From Salmonella bongori NCTC 12419 (lineage in GTDB: Bacteria; Pseudomonadota; Gammaproteobacteria; Enterobacterales; Enterobacteriaceae), in NCBI RefSeq assembly GCF_000252995.1, contig NC_015761.1:1-64000 (forward strand): a DNA stretch of 64,000 nt. The letters run 5' to 3'. Shown piece by piece: positions 52,520-61,600 of this stretch. The position numbers and the translations under genes were made by a program. Each line of letters starts with the position of its first letter. Position 1 is the first letter of the stretch. The notes below the pieces were generated by a model. The model was not told where the DNA came from, searched no databases, and saw nothing but the letters and a program-made list of their open reading frames with translations.

Positions 52520-52969
52520 ATGTCTAAATCCGTACAGAGCAACAGCGCGATCCTCGTTCACTTCACACTGAAACTGGATGATGGCTCAACGGCTGAATCC
52601 ACCCGCACTAACGGTAAGCCTGCGCTATTCCGTCTTGGCGATACGTCGCTTTCCGAAGGGCTGGAGCAGCAGCTTCTGGGGCTGAAAGAGGGGGAAAAAA
52701 AAGCTTTTTCGCTGGAGCCTGACGCGGCGTTTGGCGTACCCAGCCCGGATTTAATTCAGTATTTCTCGCGCCGTGAATTTATGGCGGCGGGCGAACCTGA
52801 AGTAGGGGCAATTATGCTTTTTACCGCAATGGATGGCAGTGAAATGCCTGGCGTGATTCGCGAAATTAACGGCGATTCTATTACCGTTGATTTTAACCAT
52901 CCGCTGGCCGGGCGTACCGTTCATTTTGATATTGAAGTGCTGGAAATCGATCCGGCGCTGGAGGCATAA
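52520..52969 (+). CDS. fkpB: FKBP-type peptidyl-prolyl isomerase FkpB (SlpA)
   Basis: A 149-residue cytoplasmic prolyl isomerase with the FKBP core (LDDGSTAEST, LGDTSLSEGLEQQLLGLKEGEKKAFSL) and an inserted flap domain (about 70-125). It ends with the FKBP strand HFDIEVLEID. It acts as a chaperone in the SlpA family. ispH begins one base after its stop. Confidence 0.96.
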   Translation: MSKSVQSNSAILVHFTLKLDDGSTAESTRTNGKPALFRLGDTSLSEGLEQQLLGLKEGEKKAFSLEPDAAFGVPSPDLIQYFSRREFMAAGEPEVGAIMLFTAMDGSEMPGVIREINGDSITVDFNHPLAGRTVHFDIEVLEIDPALEA

Positions 52970-52970
52970 C

Positions 52971-53921
52971 ATGCAGATCCTGTTGGCCAACCCACGCGGT
53001 TTTTGCGCCGGGGTAGACCGCGCTATCAGCATTGTTGAAAATGCGCTCGCCATTTATGGCGCGCCAATCTACGTTCGTCACGAAGTGGTGCATAACCGCT
53101 ATGTGGTGGATAGCCTGCGTAAGCGCGGGGCGATCTTCATTGAACAAATCAGCGAAGTGCCGGATGGCGCCATTCTGATTTTTTCTGCCCACGGGGTTTC
53201 TCAGGCGGTGCGTAACGAGGCGAAAAGCCGCGATCTTACCGTTTTTGATGCGACCTGCCCCCTGGTGACGAAAGTCCATATGGAGGTGGCGCGTGCCAGT
53301 CGTCGCGGTGAAGAGTCCATTCTGATTGGTCACGCCGGGCATCCGGAAGTCGAAGGGACGATGGGACAGTACAGCAACCCGGAAGGGGGGATGTATCTGG
53401 TTGAGTCGCCAGAAGACGTATGGTCACTGAATGTAAAAAATGAAGGCAAACTCTCCTTCATGACACAAACTACACTCTCCGTGGACGACACGTCCGATGT
53501 GATTGACGCGTTGCGACGCCGCTTCCCAAAAATTGTCGGACCGCGCAAGGATGATATTTGTTATGCCACGACCAATCGCCAGGAAGCGGTGCGGGCGCTG
53601 GCCGCGCAGGCTGATGTGGTGCTGGTGGTTGGTTCGAAAAACTCCTCTAACTCTAACCGTCTGGCGGAGCTGGCCCAGCGAATGGGAAGAACCGCGTTTC
53701 TTATCGACGACGCGGCAGATATTCAGGAAGCATGGGTGAAAGAGGCTGCCTGTGTCGGCGTTACTGCTGGCGCTTCCGCACCGGATATTCTGGTACAAAA
53801 TGTCATTGCGCGCCTGCGAGAGTTTGGCGGCGGCGAGGCTATCACGCTTGCGGGCCGTGAGGAGAATATTGTTTTCGAAGTGCCAAAAGAATTGCGCGTA
53901 GATGTTCGTGAAGTCGAGTAA
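52971..53921 (+). CDS. ispH: 4-hydroxy-3-methylbut-2-enyl diphosphate reductase
   Basis: The last enzyme of the MEP isoprenoid pathway, reducing HMBPP to IPP and DMAPP with a 4Fe-4S cluster. The 316 residues show cluster cysteines in RGFCAGVDRA (C12), DATCPLVTKVH (about C96) and DICYATTNRQ (about C197). The GGAGGC site and ATG at 52971 give the conserved MQILLANPRG start; a longer in-frame start lies within fkpB. It ends at a terminator. Confidence 0.98.
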   Translation: MQILLANPRGFCAGVDRAISIVENALAIYGAPIYVRHEVVHNRYVVDSLRKRGAIFIEQISEVPDGAILIFSAHGVSQAVRNEAKSRDLTVFDATCPLVTKVHMEVARASRRGEESILIGHAGHPEVEGTMGQYSNPEGGMYLVESPEDVWSLNVKNEGKLSFMTQTTLSVDDTSDVIDALRRRFPKIVGPRKDDICYATTNRQEAVRALAAQADVVLVVGSKNSSNSNRLAELAQRMGRTAFLIDDAADIQEAWVKEAACVGVTAGASAPDILVQNVIARLREFGGGEAITLAGREENIVFEVPKELRVDVREVE

Positions 53922-53935
53922 AGATTCATAACTGT

Positions 53936-53969
53936 AAAGCCAGCAGAATAATTGCTGGCTTTTTTTTGG
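53936..53969 (+). terminator. ispH terminator
   Basis: AAGCCAGCA and TGCTGGCTT pair around a GAATAAT loop, followed by TTTTTTT, 15 bases after the ispH stop. Confidence 0.93.
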
Positions 53970-53978
53970 AGATGGTAA

Positions 53979-54147
53979 GCCGCATTATTACTGATGCACT
54001 ATCCGGAGGGCATATTTAACATTTGCTGTCTGGTGATGATGGGTGGTTCCGCAGGGCGCGCCCCGAAAACCCTGCTTTGTGGCGCTGGACATTAACGTGG
54101 CCGGATCTCAACAGTGGGTGGTAGAGGTTCTGGCGCTGGCAACGTGA
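53979..54147 (+). pseudogene. rihC: rihC relic (ribonucleoside hydrolase RihC), heavily deleted
   Basis: This gap translates into pieces of RihC in order. 53982-54059 reads ALLLMHYPE then LVMMGGSAGR, matching the ALLLSQCPE and LVIMGGSAGR region of E. coli RihC. In another frame, 54067-54147 reads KPCFVALDINVAGSQQW then VVEVLALAT-stop, matching KPCFVA and the C-terminal VALDLDVKGFQQWVAEVLAL. The N-terminal half, a central stretch, and the part between the two VA motifs are missing. The E. coli sequence is from memory. rihC normally lies here between ispH and dapB. The remnant cannot make an enzyme. Confidence 0.85.
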
Positions 54148-54319
54148 TCCCCCCGCGTATAATTATATAACGTGACTCATTGCGTAACGCCATGCCTTTT
54201 ACTGATATCGCTTGCTGTTTATCATTATTTTCTAATTATCGGCGATTTCAGATGACAGCCTCGTCAGAGGCTGGTTAATCTGAAAACGGTTTACATCATT
54301 TGAACGTAAGAGAATAACT

Positions 54320-55141
54320 ATGCATGAAGCACAGATCCGCGTCGCGATCGTCGGCGCGGGAGGGCGAATGGGCCGTCAGTTAATTCAGGCCGCATTGCAC
54401 ATGGAGGGTATTCAGCCAGGCGCCGCGCTGGAACGTGAAGGGTCTTCTTTGCTGGGCAGCGATGCAGGCGAGCTGGCGGGTGTGGGGAAAACGGGGGTTA
54501 TCGTCACGAGCGATCTGGCGTCGGTCAAAGATGATTTTGATGTGTTGATTGATTTTACCCGTCCGGCGGGCACGCTGGCGCATCTGGCATTTTGCCGCAA
54601 ACATGGTAAAGCCATGGTGATTGGCACGACCGGTTTTGATGAGGCGGGTAAACAGGCTATCCGTGACGCTGCAAAGGATATAGCTATTGTTTTTGCGGCT
54701 AACTTCAGCGTTGGCGTCAATGTGATGCTCAAGTTGCTGGAAAAAGCGGCGAAAGTGATGGGCGACTATAGCGATATTGAGATTATTGAAGCGCATCATC
54801 GCCATAAAGTCGATGCGCCGTCAGGAACCGCATTGGCGATGGGGGAGACGATTGCCCATGCGCTGAATAAGGATCTGAAAGATTGTGCAGTTTACAGTCG
54901 GGAAGGACATACCGGCGAGCGTGTGCCAGGAACGATTGGTTTTGCGACCGTACGTGCGGGCGATATTGTCGGCGAGCATACTGCGATGTTTGCCGATATA
55001 GGCGAGCGCGTAGAAATTACGCATAAAGCCTCCAGCCGAATGACCTTTGCCAATGGGGCGTTGAGATCGGCATTATGGCTAAAAACGAAGAAAAATGGGC
55101 TTTTTGACATGCGGGATGTGCTGGAGCTGGATGTATTATAA
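54320..55141 (+). CDS. dapB: 4-hydroxy-tetrahydrodipicolinate reductase
   Basis: Reduces the DapA product in lysine and diaminopimelate synthesis with NAD(P)H; cytoplasmic. The 273 residues have the Rossmann motif VGAGGRMGRQLIQ near residue 10 and the catalytic HHRHKVDAPSGTAL segment near residue 158. It has its own upstream region and a terminator. Confidence 0.98.
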   Translation: MHEAQIRVAIVGAGGRMGRQLIQAALHMEGIQPGAALEREGSSLLGSDAGELAGVGKTGVIVTSDLASVKDDFDVLIDFTRPAGTLAHLAFCRKHGKAMVIGTTGFDEAGKQAIRDAAKDIAIVFAANFSVGVNVMLKLLEKAAKVMGDYSDIEIIEAHHRHKVDAPSGTALAMGETIAHALNKDLKDCAVYSREGHTGERVPGTIGFATVRAGDIVGEHTAMFADIGERVEITHKASSRMTFANGALRSALWLKTKKNGLFDMRDVLELDVL

Positions 55142-55193
55142 GGACCAGATACCTTCGTGATGTGGTTATAGTAATCAAGATGAGTTGATTACA

Positions 55194-55227
55194 AAGGGCA
55201 ATAATGCTATTGCCCTTATATTTTTTA
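55194..55227 (+). terminator. dapB terminator
   Basis: AAGGGCAATA and TATTGCCCTT form a perfect 10-bp stem with an ATGC loop, followed by ATATTTTTTAT. It sits between dapB and the convergent gene at 55235. Confidence 0.92.
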
Positions 55228-55234
55228 TCAGCGA

Positions 55235-55960
55235 TTATTCAGTTAAATAAATAACACCTTTAGCCAGTAAATTTTCCATTGTTTCTTCGCTCAACATATG
55301 TTCTGCGGTAGTTTTAGCGTTGACGATGGTCAACTTAAAGACATCGCTGGCGGCAAGCGCGCTCAGCGAGGTACTTTGAGCAAAATCATCAGGCCCAACG
55401 GTAAATTCAGTAATATAACTACCGTTTTTATACAGACGGTAGGTTTGCTCGGCGGCGTCAACGGTTGTCTTAATGCCGTATTGATAATAGGCATAGCCAT
55501 TCAGCGTTTGATCCAGATTGACCCAGAGCGGACGGGTAAATACAAACGGAACCGCCACCATTTCAATATTATCAATAAACATCGCACCGGCACCGACATC
55601 GCCTGGCGCCATAAAGGTAACGATAGCGTCGCCTGCGCTGGCCTGAGTGGAGAATTCCAGCGATTCGGTATACCAGTCGTCGCCGGGCGTCATATTGATC
55701 TCGTGCTCAAAAAAGGTAGTCGCGCCGTCTGCGGATTTAACGAAGAGCTTCCCGGCAATACTGCCTTTAATGGAAAACGCGAGCGCGTATGTCATAAACG
55801 TTTCAAGCGTAATACTCTGGCTTAATGCGTTTGCGCTGTCGATACGACAAAAATGATTGCTGTCGCTGGCTTCAACTTCTACCAGCGAGCCAATTTGCCA
55901 TTGCTCGGTTAAGCCGTCTTCAAAAGAACCATCGACGATAATATTAGTAATGTCAGTCAT
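55235..55960 (-). CDS. Unrecognised beta-sandwich-like protein, copy A
   Basis: A 241-residue protein without a signal peptide, paralogous to 56028-56765. The N-terminus NIIVDGSFEDGLTEQWQIGS resembles the opening of carbohydrate-binding jelly-roll modules (CBM4/9-like). About residues 1-140 look like one such domain, ending FIDNIEMVAVPFVF. The C-terminal part (RPLWVNL, YRLYKNGSYITEF, VGPDDF, and a final MENLLAKGVIYL helix) is shared with the paralogue and matches nothing I know. An AAAGAGA site precedes the ATG. A lectin-like role is only inferred. Confidence 0.65.
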   Translation of the reverse strand: MTDITNIIVDGSFEDGLTEQWQIGSLVEVEASDSNHFCRIDSANALSQSITLETFMTYALAFSIKGSIAGKLFVKSADGATTFFEHEINMTPGDDWYTESLEFSTQASAGDAIVTFMAPGDVGAGAMFIDNIEMVAVPFVFTRPLWVNLDQTLNGYAYYQYGIKTTVDAAEQTYRLYKNGSYITEFTVGPDDFAQSTSLSALAASDVFKLTIVNAKTTAEHMLSEETMENLLAKGVIYLTE

Positions 55961-56027
55961 GATATATCTCTTTAGATTAAAATAAATAAAATGGATACGT
56001 TATTTATCGTGAAATTATCACGTAACG

Positions 56028-56765
56028 TTATTCGATATTGCAGACGCCGGCGGCCATCAGCTGCTCATAGGTCAGCTCACACAGTAAATATTCTTTTGTT
56101 GTTAGCTCGTCATAAGCGCGAATTTGATATACATCGCCAGCGGCAAAAGCGGAGTAACCGCCCGTCTGGTTAAAATCATCCGGGCCAACCGCATCCATTA
56201 AAGCGGCATAACTACCGTTACGATAAATGCGGTTAATCTGGCCTTCCGGAGCATCGGTGCGGGTCATCAGGTTGATCTGGAAAAAATCTTTAGAGGTGCC
56301 CACATTGGTCATGTTGACCCACAGCGGCTTGCTGTATTCAAACGGCACCGCAACCAGGCTAATCAGGTCGATATCTACCGCTGCGCTCGCACTGTTCCAC
56401 GGAATAGTGATCTGAAAGGCGGTACGCCCCGATTCAGACCCGGTTGTAAAGATATATTCCTCCAGATGCCAGTCAGTATTCAGGTTGGCATTGATTGTGG
56501 ACTTAAAAGACGTTTTTATCGGAGATGGCTGGTAAATTGTGACGGTACCTTTAGCCGCCCCGCGCACGGCAAAGCTCAGGCGATAGGTCATCTCTGCTTC
56601 GATGGTAAAATATTGCGTAAGGGTGTTGGTGGGTTCAATGCGACAGTAGTGGTTATCGCCCGTTGCGCCATCTTCGACAAAAATAGCTGACTGGGAGGAG
56701 AGCACCCAGCCATCAAACCCATCTTCAAAGCCGCCATCAACAATGATATTACTTTCGGTAGACAT
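56028..56765 (-). CDS. Unrecognised beta-sandwich-like protein, copy B
   Basis: A 245-residue paralogue of 55235-55960, 67 bases upstream on the same strand, so the two are probably one operon. It shares the NIIVDGGFEDGFDGW opening, the CRIEPTNTLTQYFTIEAEMTYRLSF segment, and the C-terminal KPLWVN, YRNGSY, VGPDDFNQ and YEQLMAAGVCNIE. There is no signal peptide or membrane span. AAGGAAA precedes the ATG. The low-GC flanks suggest acquired DNA. Function is unknown; a secreted or surface glycan-binding role is possible if exported by a non-Sec route. Confidence 0.65.
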   Translation of the reverse strand: MSTESNIIVDGGFEDGFDGWVLSSQSAIFVEDGATGDNHYCRIEPTNTLTQYFTIEAEMTYRLSFAVRGAAKGTVTIYQPSPIKTSFKSTINANLNTDWHLEEYIFTTGSESGRTAFQITIPWNSASAAVDIDLISLVAVPFEYSKPLWVNMTNVGTSKDFFQINLMTRTDAPEGQINRIYRNGSYAALMDAVGPDDFNQTGGYSAFAAGDVYQIRAYDELTTKEYLLCELTYEQLMAAGVCNIE

Positions 56766-57272
56766 ATTTTTTCCTTAAATCAGTGGATTGAAAAACATCG
56801 TTCTTAAACGAACGGAACGATGATGACCCTCGCAGGACATACCATTTGTGGTGGATATCACGTTTTTTTCTCGTGTGATTTTTATTTATTTATTTAATTT
56901 CAATGGGTTATTTATTTTTGTGTGATAAAAGAGTGTGTATGATGGAAGTGATGTGATAAGACCAGGTATTACGTCAGGAAAAATATTTGAGGGGCTAATT
57001 CTTTATATGATTGATTATAATGGTTTTTTTGCATCTCACTGGCTGATGGTGTCATTTTTTTATTGGCGGTATTTTTATGTTTATCAATATCATCTTGTTG
57101 ATTTGTAATATGAAAATATAAAATATTTAATTTATGAGATATTTATTGTTTTCTATATAGAAAGAACTCTTTTTGTTCTATTTTTATTAATATTTTGGTT
57201 TGAAAATTGTAAATTTTGACCAGATGGTCCACTTTTTTATCCGTTATTCACTGATTTTAAATTCTCCCTGTC

Positions 57273-57288
57273 ACGCAAGCGTTTACTC
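57273..57288 (+). promoter_or_regulatory. PurR operator upstream of carAB
   Basis: ACGCAAGCGTTTACTC closely matches the PurR consensus ACGCAAACGTTTTCGT. It lies about 100 bases upstream of the P1 promoter, where a PurR site is known in E. coli carAB. Confidence 0.75.
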
Positions 57289-57373
57289 ACGCTATTAAGA
57301 TGTTTTTTTTGCCTGTTAACTCACTTTATTTCATCATAAGTGGCAAAAAAAGATAAAAAATACCGCCTTTAAG

Positions 57374-57402
57374 TTGACTTTTATCTGTGTTGTCTCCAGA
57401 AT
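57374..57402 (+). promoter_or_regulatory. carAB promoter P1
   Basis: TTGACT at 57374-57379 and CAGAAT at 57397-57402 are separated by 17 bases. This corresponds to the upstream, pyrimidine- and purine-responsive carAB promoter. Confidence 0.7.
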
Positions 57403-57461
57403 GCCGCCGTTTGCCAGAAATTCGTCGGTAAGCAAATTTGCATTGATTCTCGTCATAGCAA

Positions 57462-57496
57462 TGAATTAATATGCAAATAAAGTGAGTGAATATTCT
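57462..57496 (+). promoter_or_regulatory. Two arginine (ARG) boxes at carAB P2
   Basis: TGAATTAATATGCA at 57462-57475 and TGAGTGAATATTCT at 57483-57496 resemble the ArgR half-operator TGAATwwwwATTCA. They are offset by exactly 21 bases, the standard spacing for ArgR hexamer binding. They overlap the region of the downstream, arginine-controlled promoter. Confidence 0.82.
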
Positions 57497-57508
57497 CTGG
57501 AGGGTGTT

Positions 57509-58657
57509 TTGATCAAGTCAGCGCTATTGGTTCTGGAAGACGGAACCCAGTTTCACGGTCGGGCCATAGGGGCAACAGGTTCGGCGGTTGGGGAAGTCGT
57601 TTTCAATACTTCAATGACCGGTTATCAAGAAATCCTCACTGACCCTTCCTATTCTCGCCAAATCGTCACTCTTACTTATCCCCATATCGGTAATGTCGGT
57701 ACCAATGAAGCCGATGAAGAATCTTCTCAGGTTCATGTGCAAGGTCTGGTTATTCGCGACCTGCCGCTGATTGCCAGCAACTTCCGCAGTACCGAAGATC
57801 TTTCTTCTTACCTGAAGCGCCATAATATTGTAGCGATTGCCGATATCGATACCCGTAAGCTGACGCGTCTGCTGCGTGAAAAGGGGGCTCAAAATGGTTG
57901 CATCATTGCGGGCGATAATCCGGACGCGGCGCTGGCGCAGGAATTGGCAAAATCCTTCCCTGGCCTGAACGGCATGGATCTGGCGAAAGAAGTCACCACG
58001 GCGGAAGCGTATAGCTGGACACAAGGAAGCTGGTCACTTAAAGACGGTTTACCGGAAGCGAAAAAAGAAGACGAACTACCGTTCCACGTGGTGGCCTATG
58101 ACTTTGGCGCCAAGCGCAACATTCTTCGCATGCTGGTAGACCGCGGCTGTCGCCTGACAGTCGTCCCGGCGCAAACCTCTGCCGACGATGTTTTGAAGAT
58201 GAACCCGGACGGCATTTTCCTTTCTAACGGTCCTGGCGACCCGGCTCCGTGTGATTACGCGATTACCGCCATCCAGAAATTCCTCGAAACCGACACCCCG
58301 GTATTCGGTATTTGCCTCGGTCATCAACTGCTGGCGCTGGCGAGCGGCGCGAAAACCATCAAGATGAAATTTGGTCACCACGGCGGCAATCACCCGGTAA
58401 AAGATCTTGATAAAAATGTGGTGATGATTACCGCGCAAAACCACGGCTTTGCGGTTGACGAAGCGACGCTGCCCACTAATCTGCGTGTAACTCATAAATC
58501 GCTATTTGACGGTACCCTGCAAGGGATTCACCGTACGGATAAACCAGCGTTCAGCTTCCAGGGGCACCCGGAAGCGAGTCCTGGCCCGCATGACGCCGCA
58601 CCGCTGTTCGACCACTTTATCGAGCTTATTGAGCAGTACCGTAAAATTGCTAAGTAA
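57509..58657 (+). CDS. carA: Carbamoyl-phosphate synthase small (glutaminase) subunit
   Basis: A class I amidotransferase subunit that hydrolyses glutamine and channels ammonia to CarB, for pyrimidine and arginine synthesis. The 382 residues include the glutaminase nucleophile in FGICLGHQLLALASG (about C269) and the catalytic His-Glu in FQGHPEASPGPHD. The TTG at 57509 was chosen: it has GGAGGG just upstream and gives the E. coli N-terminus, with the same non-ATG start. The longer in-frame GTG start lies within the arginine boxes. carB follows after 17 bases. Confidence 0.98.
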   Translation: MIKSALLVLEDGTQFHGRAIGATGSAVGEVVFNTSMTGYQEILTDPSYSRQIVTLTYPHIGNVGTNEADEESSQVHVQGLVIRDLPLIASNFRSTEDLSSYLKRHNIVAIADIDTRKLTRLLREKGAQNGCIIAGDNPDAALAQELAKSFPGLNGMDLAKEVTTAEAYSWTQGSWSLKDGLPEAKKEDELPFHVVAYDFGAKRNILRMLVDRGCRLTVVPAQTSADDVLKMNPDGIFLSNGPGDPAPCDYAITAIQKFLETDTPVFGICLGHQLLALASGAKTIKMKFGHHGGNHPVKDLDKNVVMITAQNHGFAVDEATLPTNLRVTHKSLFDGTLQGIHRTDKPAFSFQGHPEASPGPHDAAPLFDHFIELIEQYRKIAK

Positions 58658-58674
58658 TCAGGAGAATTAAGACC

Positions 58675-61600
58675 ATGCCAAAACGTACAGACATAAAAAG
58701 TATCCTGATTCTGGGCGCGGGACCGATTGTTATCGGGCAGGCGTGTGAGTTTGACTACTCCGGCGCGCAGGCGTGTAAAGCACTGCGTGAAGAAGGCTAC
58801 CGCGTCATTCTGGTGAATTCTAACCCGGCGACCATCATGACCGATCCGGAAATGGCCGACGCCACTTATATCGAGCCAATTCACTGGGAAGTGGTACGCA
58901 AAATCATTGAGAAAGAGCGTCCGGACGCCGTATTGCCGACGATGGGTGGCCAGACGGCGCTCAACTGTGCGCTGGAGTTGGAACGTCAGGGCGTGCTTGA
59001 CGAGTTCGGCGTCACCATGATTGGTGCTACTGCCGATGCTATTGATAAAGCGGAAGACCGTCGCCGCTTCGACATCGCCATGAAAAAAATCGGCCTCGAT
59101 ACTGCGCGTTCCGGTATTGCGCATACTATGGAAGAGGCATTAGCGGTCGCCGCTGATGTTGGCTTCCCATGCATTATTCGTCCGTCATTTACGATGGGCG
59201 GTACTGGCGGCGGTATCGCCTATAATCGCGAAGAGTTCGAAGAAATCTGCGAACGCGGTCTGGATCTCTCTCCGACAAATGAGCTGTTGATTGATGAATC
59301 GCTGATCGGCTGGAAAGAGTACGAGATGGAAGTGGTGCGTGATAAAAACGACAACTGCATTATCGTCTGCTCTATCGAAAACTTCGATGCCATGGGCATC
59401 CATACCGGTGACTCCATCACCGTAGCGCCAGCACAGACCCTGACCGACAAAGAATACCAAATCATGCGTAACGCCTCGATGGCAGTACTGCGTGAAATCG
59501 GCGTCGAAACGGGCGGTTCCAACGTCCAGTTCGCAGTGAACCCGAAAAACGGTCGTCTGATTGTTATTGAGATGAACCCGCGTGTTTCTCGTTCTTCTGC
59601 TTTGGCTTCAAAAGCGACTGGTTTCCCAATTGCGAAAGTCGCAGCAAAGCTGGCTGTCGGTTATACCCTCGATGAACTGATGAATGACATCACCGGTGGT
59701 CGTACCCCGGCGTCGTTTGAGCCATCCATCGACTATGTGGTCACCAAGATCCCGCGTTTTAACTTCGAAAAATTCGCCGGTGCCAACGATCGCCTGACCA
59801 CCCAGATGAAATCTGTCGGCGAGGTAATGGCAATTGGCCGTACACAGCAGGAATCGCTGCAAAAAGCGCTACGCGGGCTGGAAGTGGGTGCCACCGGCTT
59901 CGACCCGAAAGTCAGCCTCGACGACCCGGAAGCACTGACCAAAATTCGTCGCGAACTGAAAGACGCAGGTGCTGAGCGCATCTGGTATATCGCCGACGCC
60001 TTCCGTGCCGGCCTGTCTGTTGACGGCGTGTTCAACCTGACCAACATCGACCGTTGGTTCCTGGTTCAAATTGAAGAGCTGGTACGCCTGGAAGAGAAAG
60101 TGGCGGAGTTGGGTATCAATGGCCTCGACGCTGATTTCCTGCGCCAGCTTAAGCGTAAAGGCTTCGCTGATGCGCGTCTGGCTAAGCTTGCAGGTGTCCG
60201 TGAAGCGGAAATCCGCAAGCTGCGCGAGAAGTCACAACTGCACCCGGTCTACAAGCGCGTGGATACCTGTGCAGCAGAGTTTGCCACTGGCACCGCCTAC
60301 ATGTACTCCACCTATGAAGACGAGTGCGAAGCGAACCCGTCTGTTGATCGCGACAAAATCATGGTTCTCGGCGGCGGCCCGAACCGTATCGGCCAGGGCA
60401 TCGAATTCGATTACTGTTGCGTTCACGCCTCGCTGGCACTGCGCGAAGACGGTTACGAGACCATCATGGTCAACTGTAACCCGGAAACGGTTTCTACCGA
60501 CTATGACACTTCCGACCGTCTGTACTTTGAGCCGGTGACCCTGGAAGATGTGCTGGAAATCGTGCGTATTGAGAAGCCGAAGGGCGTTATCGTACAGTAC
60601 GGCGGCCAGACGCCGCTAAAACTGGCGCGCGCGCTGGAAGCGGCTGGCGTGCCGGTTATCGGCACCAGCCCGGATGCGATTGACCGTGCAGAAGACCGCG
60701 AACGCTTCCAGCACGCGGTTGACCGTCTGAAGCTGAAACAGCCGGCAAACGCCACCGTCACCACGATTGAGATGGCGGTTGAGAAGGCAAAAGAGATTGG
60801 CTACCCGCTGGTGGTACGCCCGTCCTACGTGTTGGGCGGTCGGGCGATGGAAATCGTTTACGACGAAGCCGACCTGCGTCGCTACTTCCAGACAGCGGTC
60901 AGCGTCTCTAACGATGCGCCGGTACTGTTGGACCACTTCCTTGATGATGCGGTTGAGGTGGACGTGGATGCCATCTGCGATGGCGAAATGGTGCTGATTG
61001 GCGGCATTATGGAGCACATTGAGCAGGCGGGTGTACACTCCGGCGACTCTGCTTGTTCTCTGCCGGCCTACACCCTGAGCCGGGAAATTCAGGACGTGAT
61101 GCGTGAGCAGGTGCAGAAGCTGGCCTTCGAACTGCAGGTGCGCGGTCTGATGAATGTGCAGTTTGCGGTAAAAGACAACGAAGTCTACCTGATTGAGGTC
61201 AATCCGCGTGCGGCGCGAACTGTGCCATTCGTCTCTAAAGCCACCGGTGTACCACTGGCGAAAGTCGCGGCCCGCGTTATGGCCGGTAAAACGCTGGCAC
61301 AGCAGGGGGTGACCAAAGAAATCATCCCGCCGTATTACTCGGTGAAAGAAGTGGTACTGCCGTTCAACAAGTTCCCGGGCGTTGACCCGCTGTTAGGGCC
61401 AGAGATGCGCTCGACCGGGGAAGTGATGGGCGTAGGGCGCACTTTTGCGGAAGCCTTCGCTAAGGCGCAACTGGGCAGTAATTCCACCATGAAGAAACAG
61501 GGCCGTGCGCTGCTCTCCGTGCGTGAAGGCGACAAAGAGCGCGTGGTGGATCTGGCCGCTAAACTGCTGAAGCAAGGCTTTGAGCTGGATGCCACCCACG

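Larger units (their letters stand above)
56766..57508. other. Long AT-rich region upstream of carAB
   Basis: A 743-base region. The left 450 bases are extremely AT-rich with no gene. The right 240 bases contain the carAB control sites listed separately (PurR box, P1, arginine boxes). In E. coli this region also binds IHF, PepA and PyrH-dependent factors; those sites were not resolved by eye. Confidence 0.65.
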
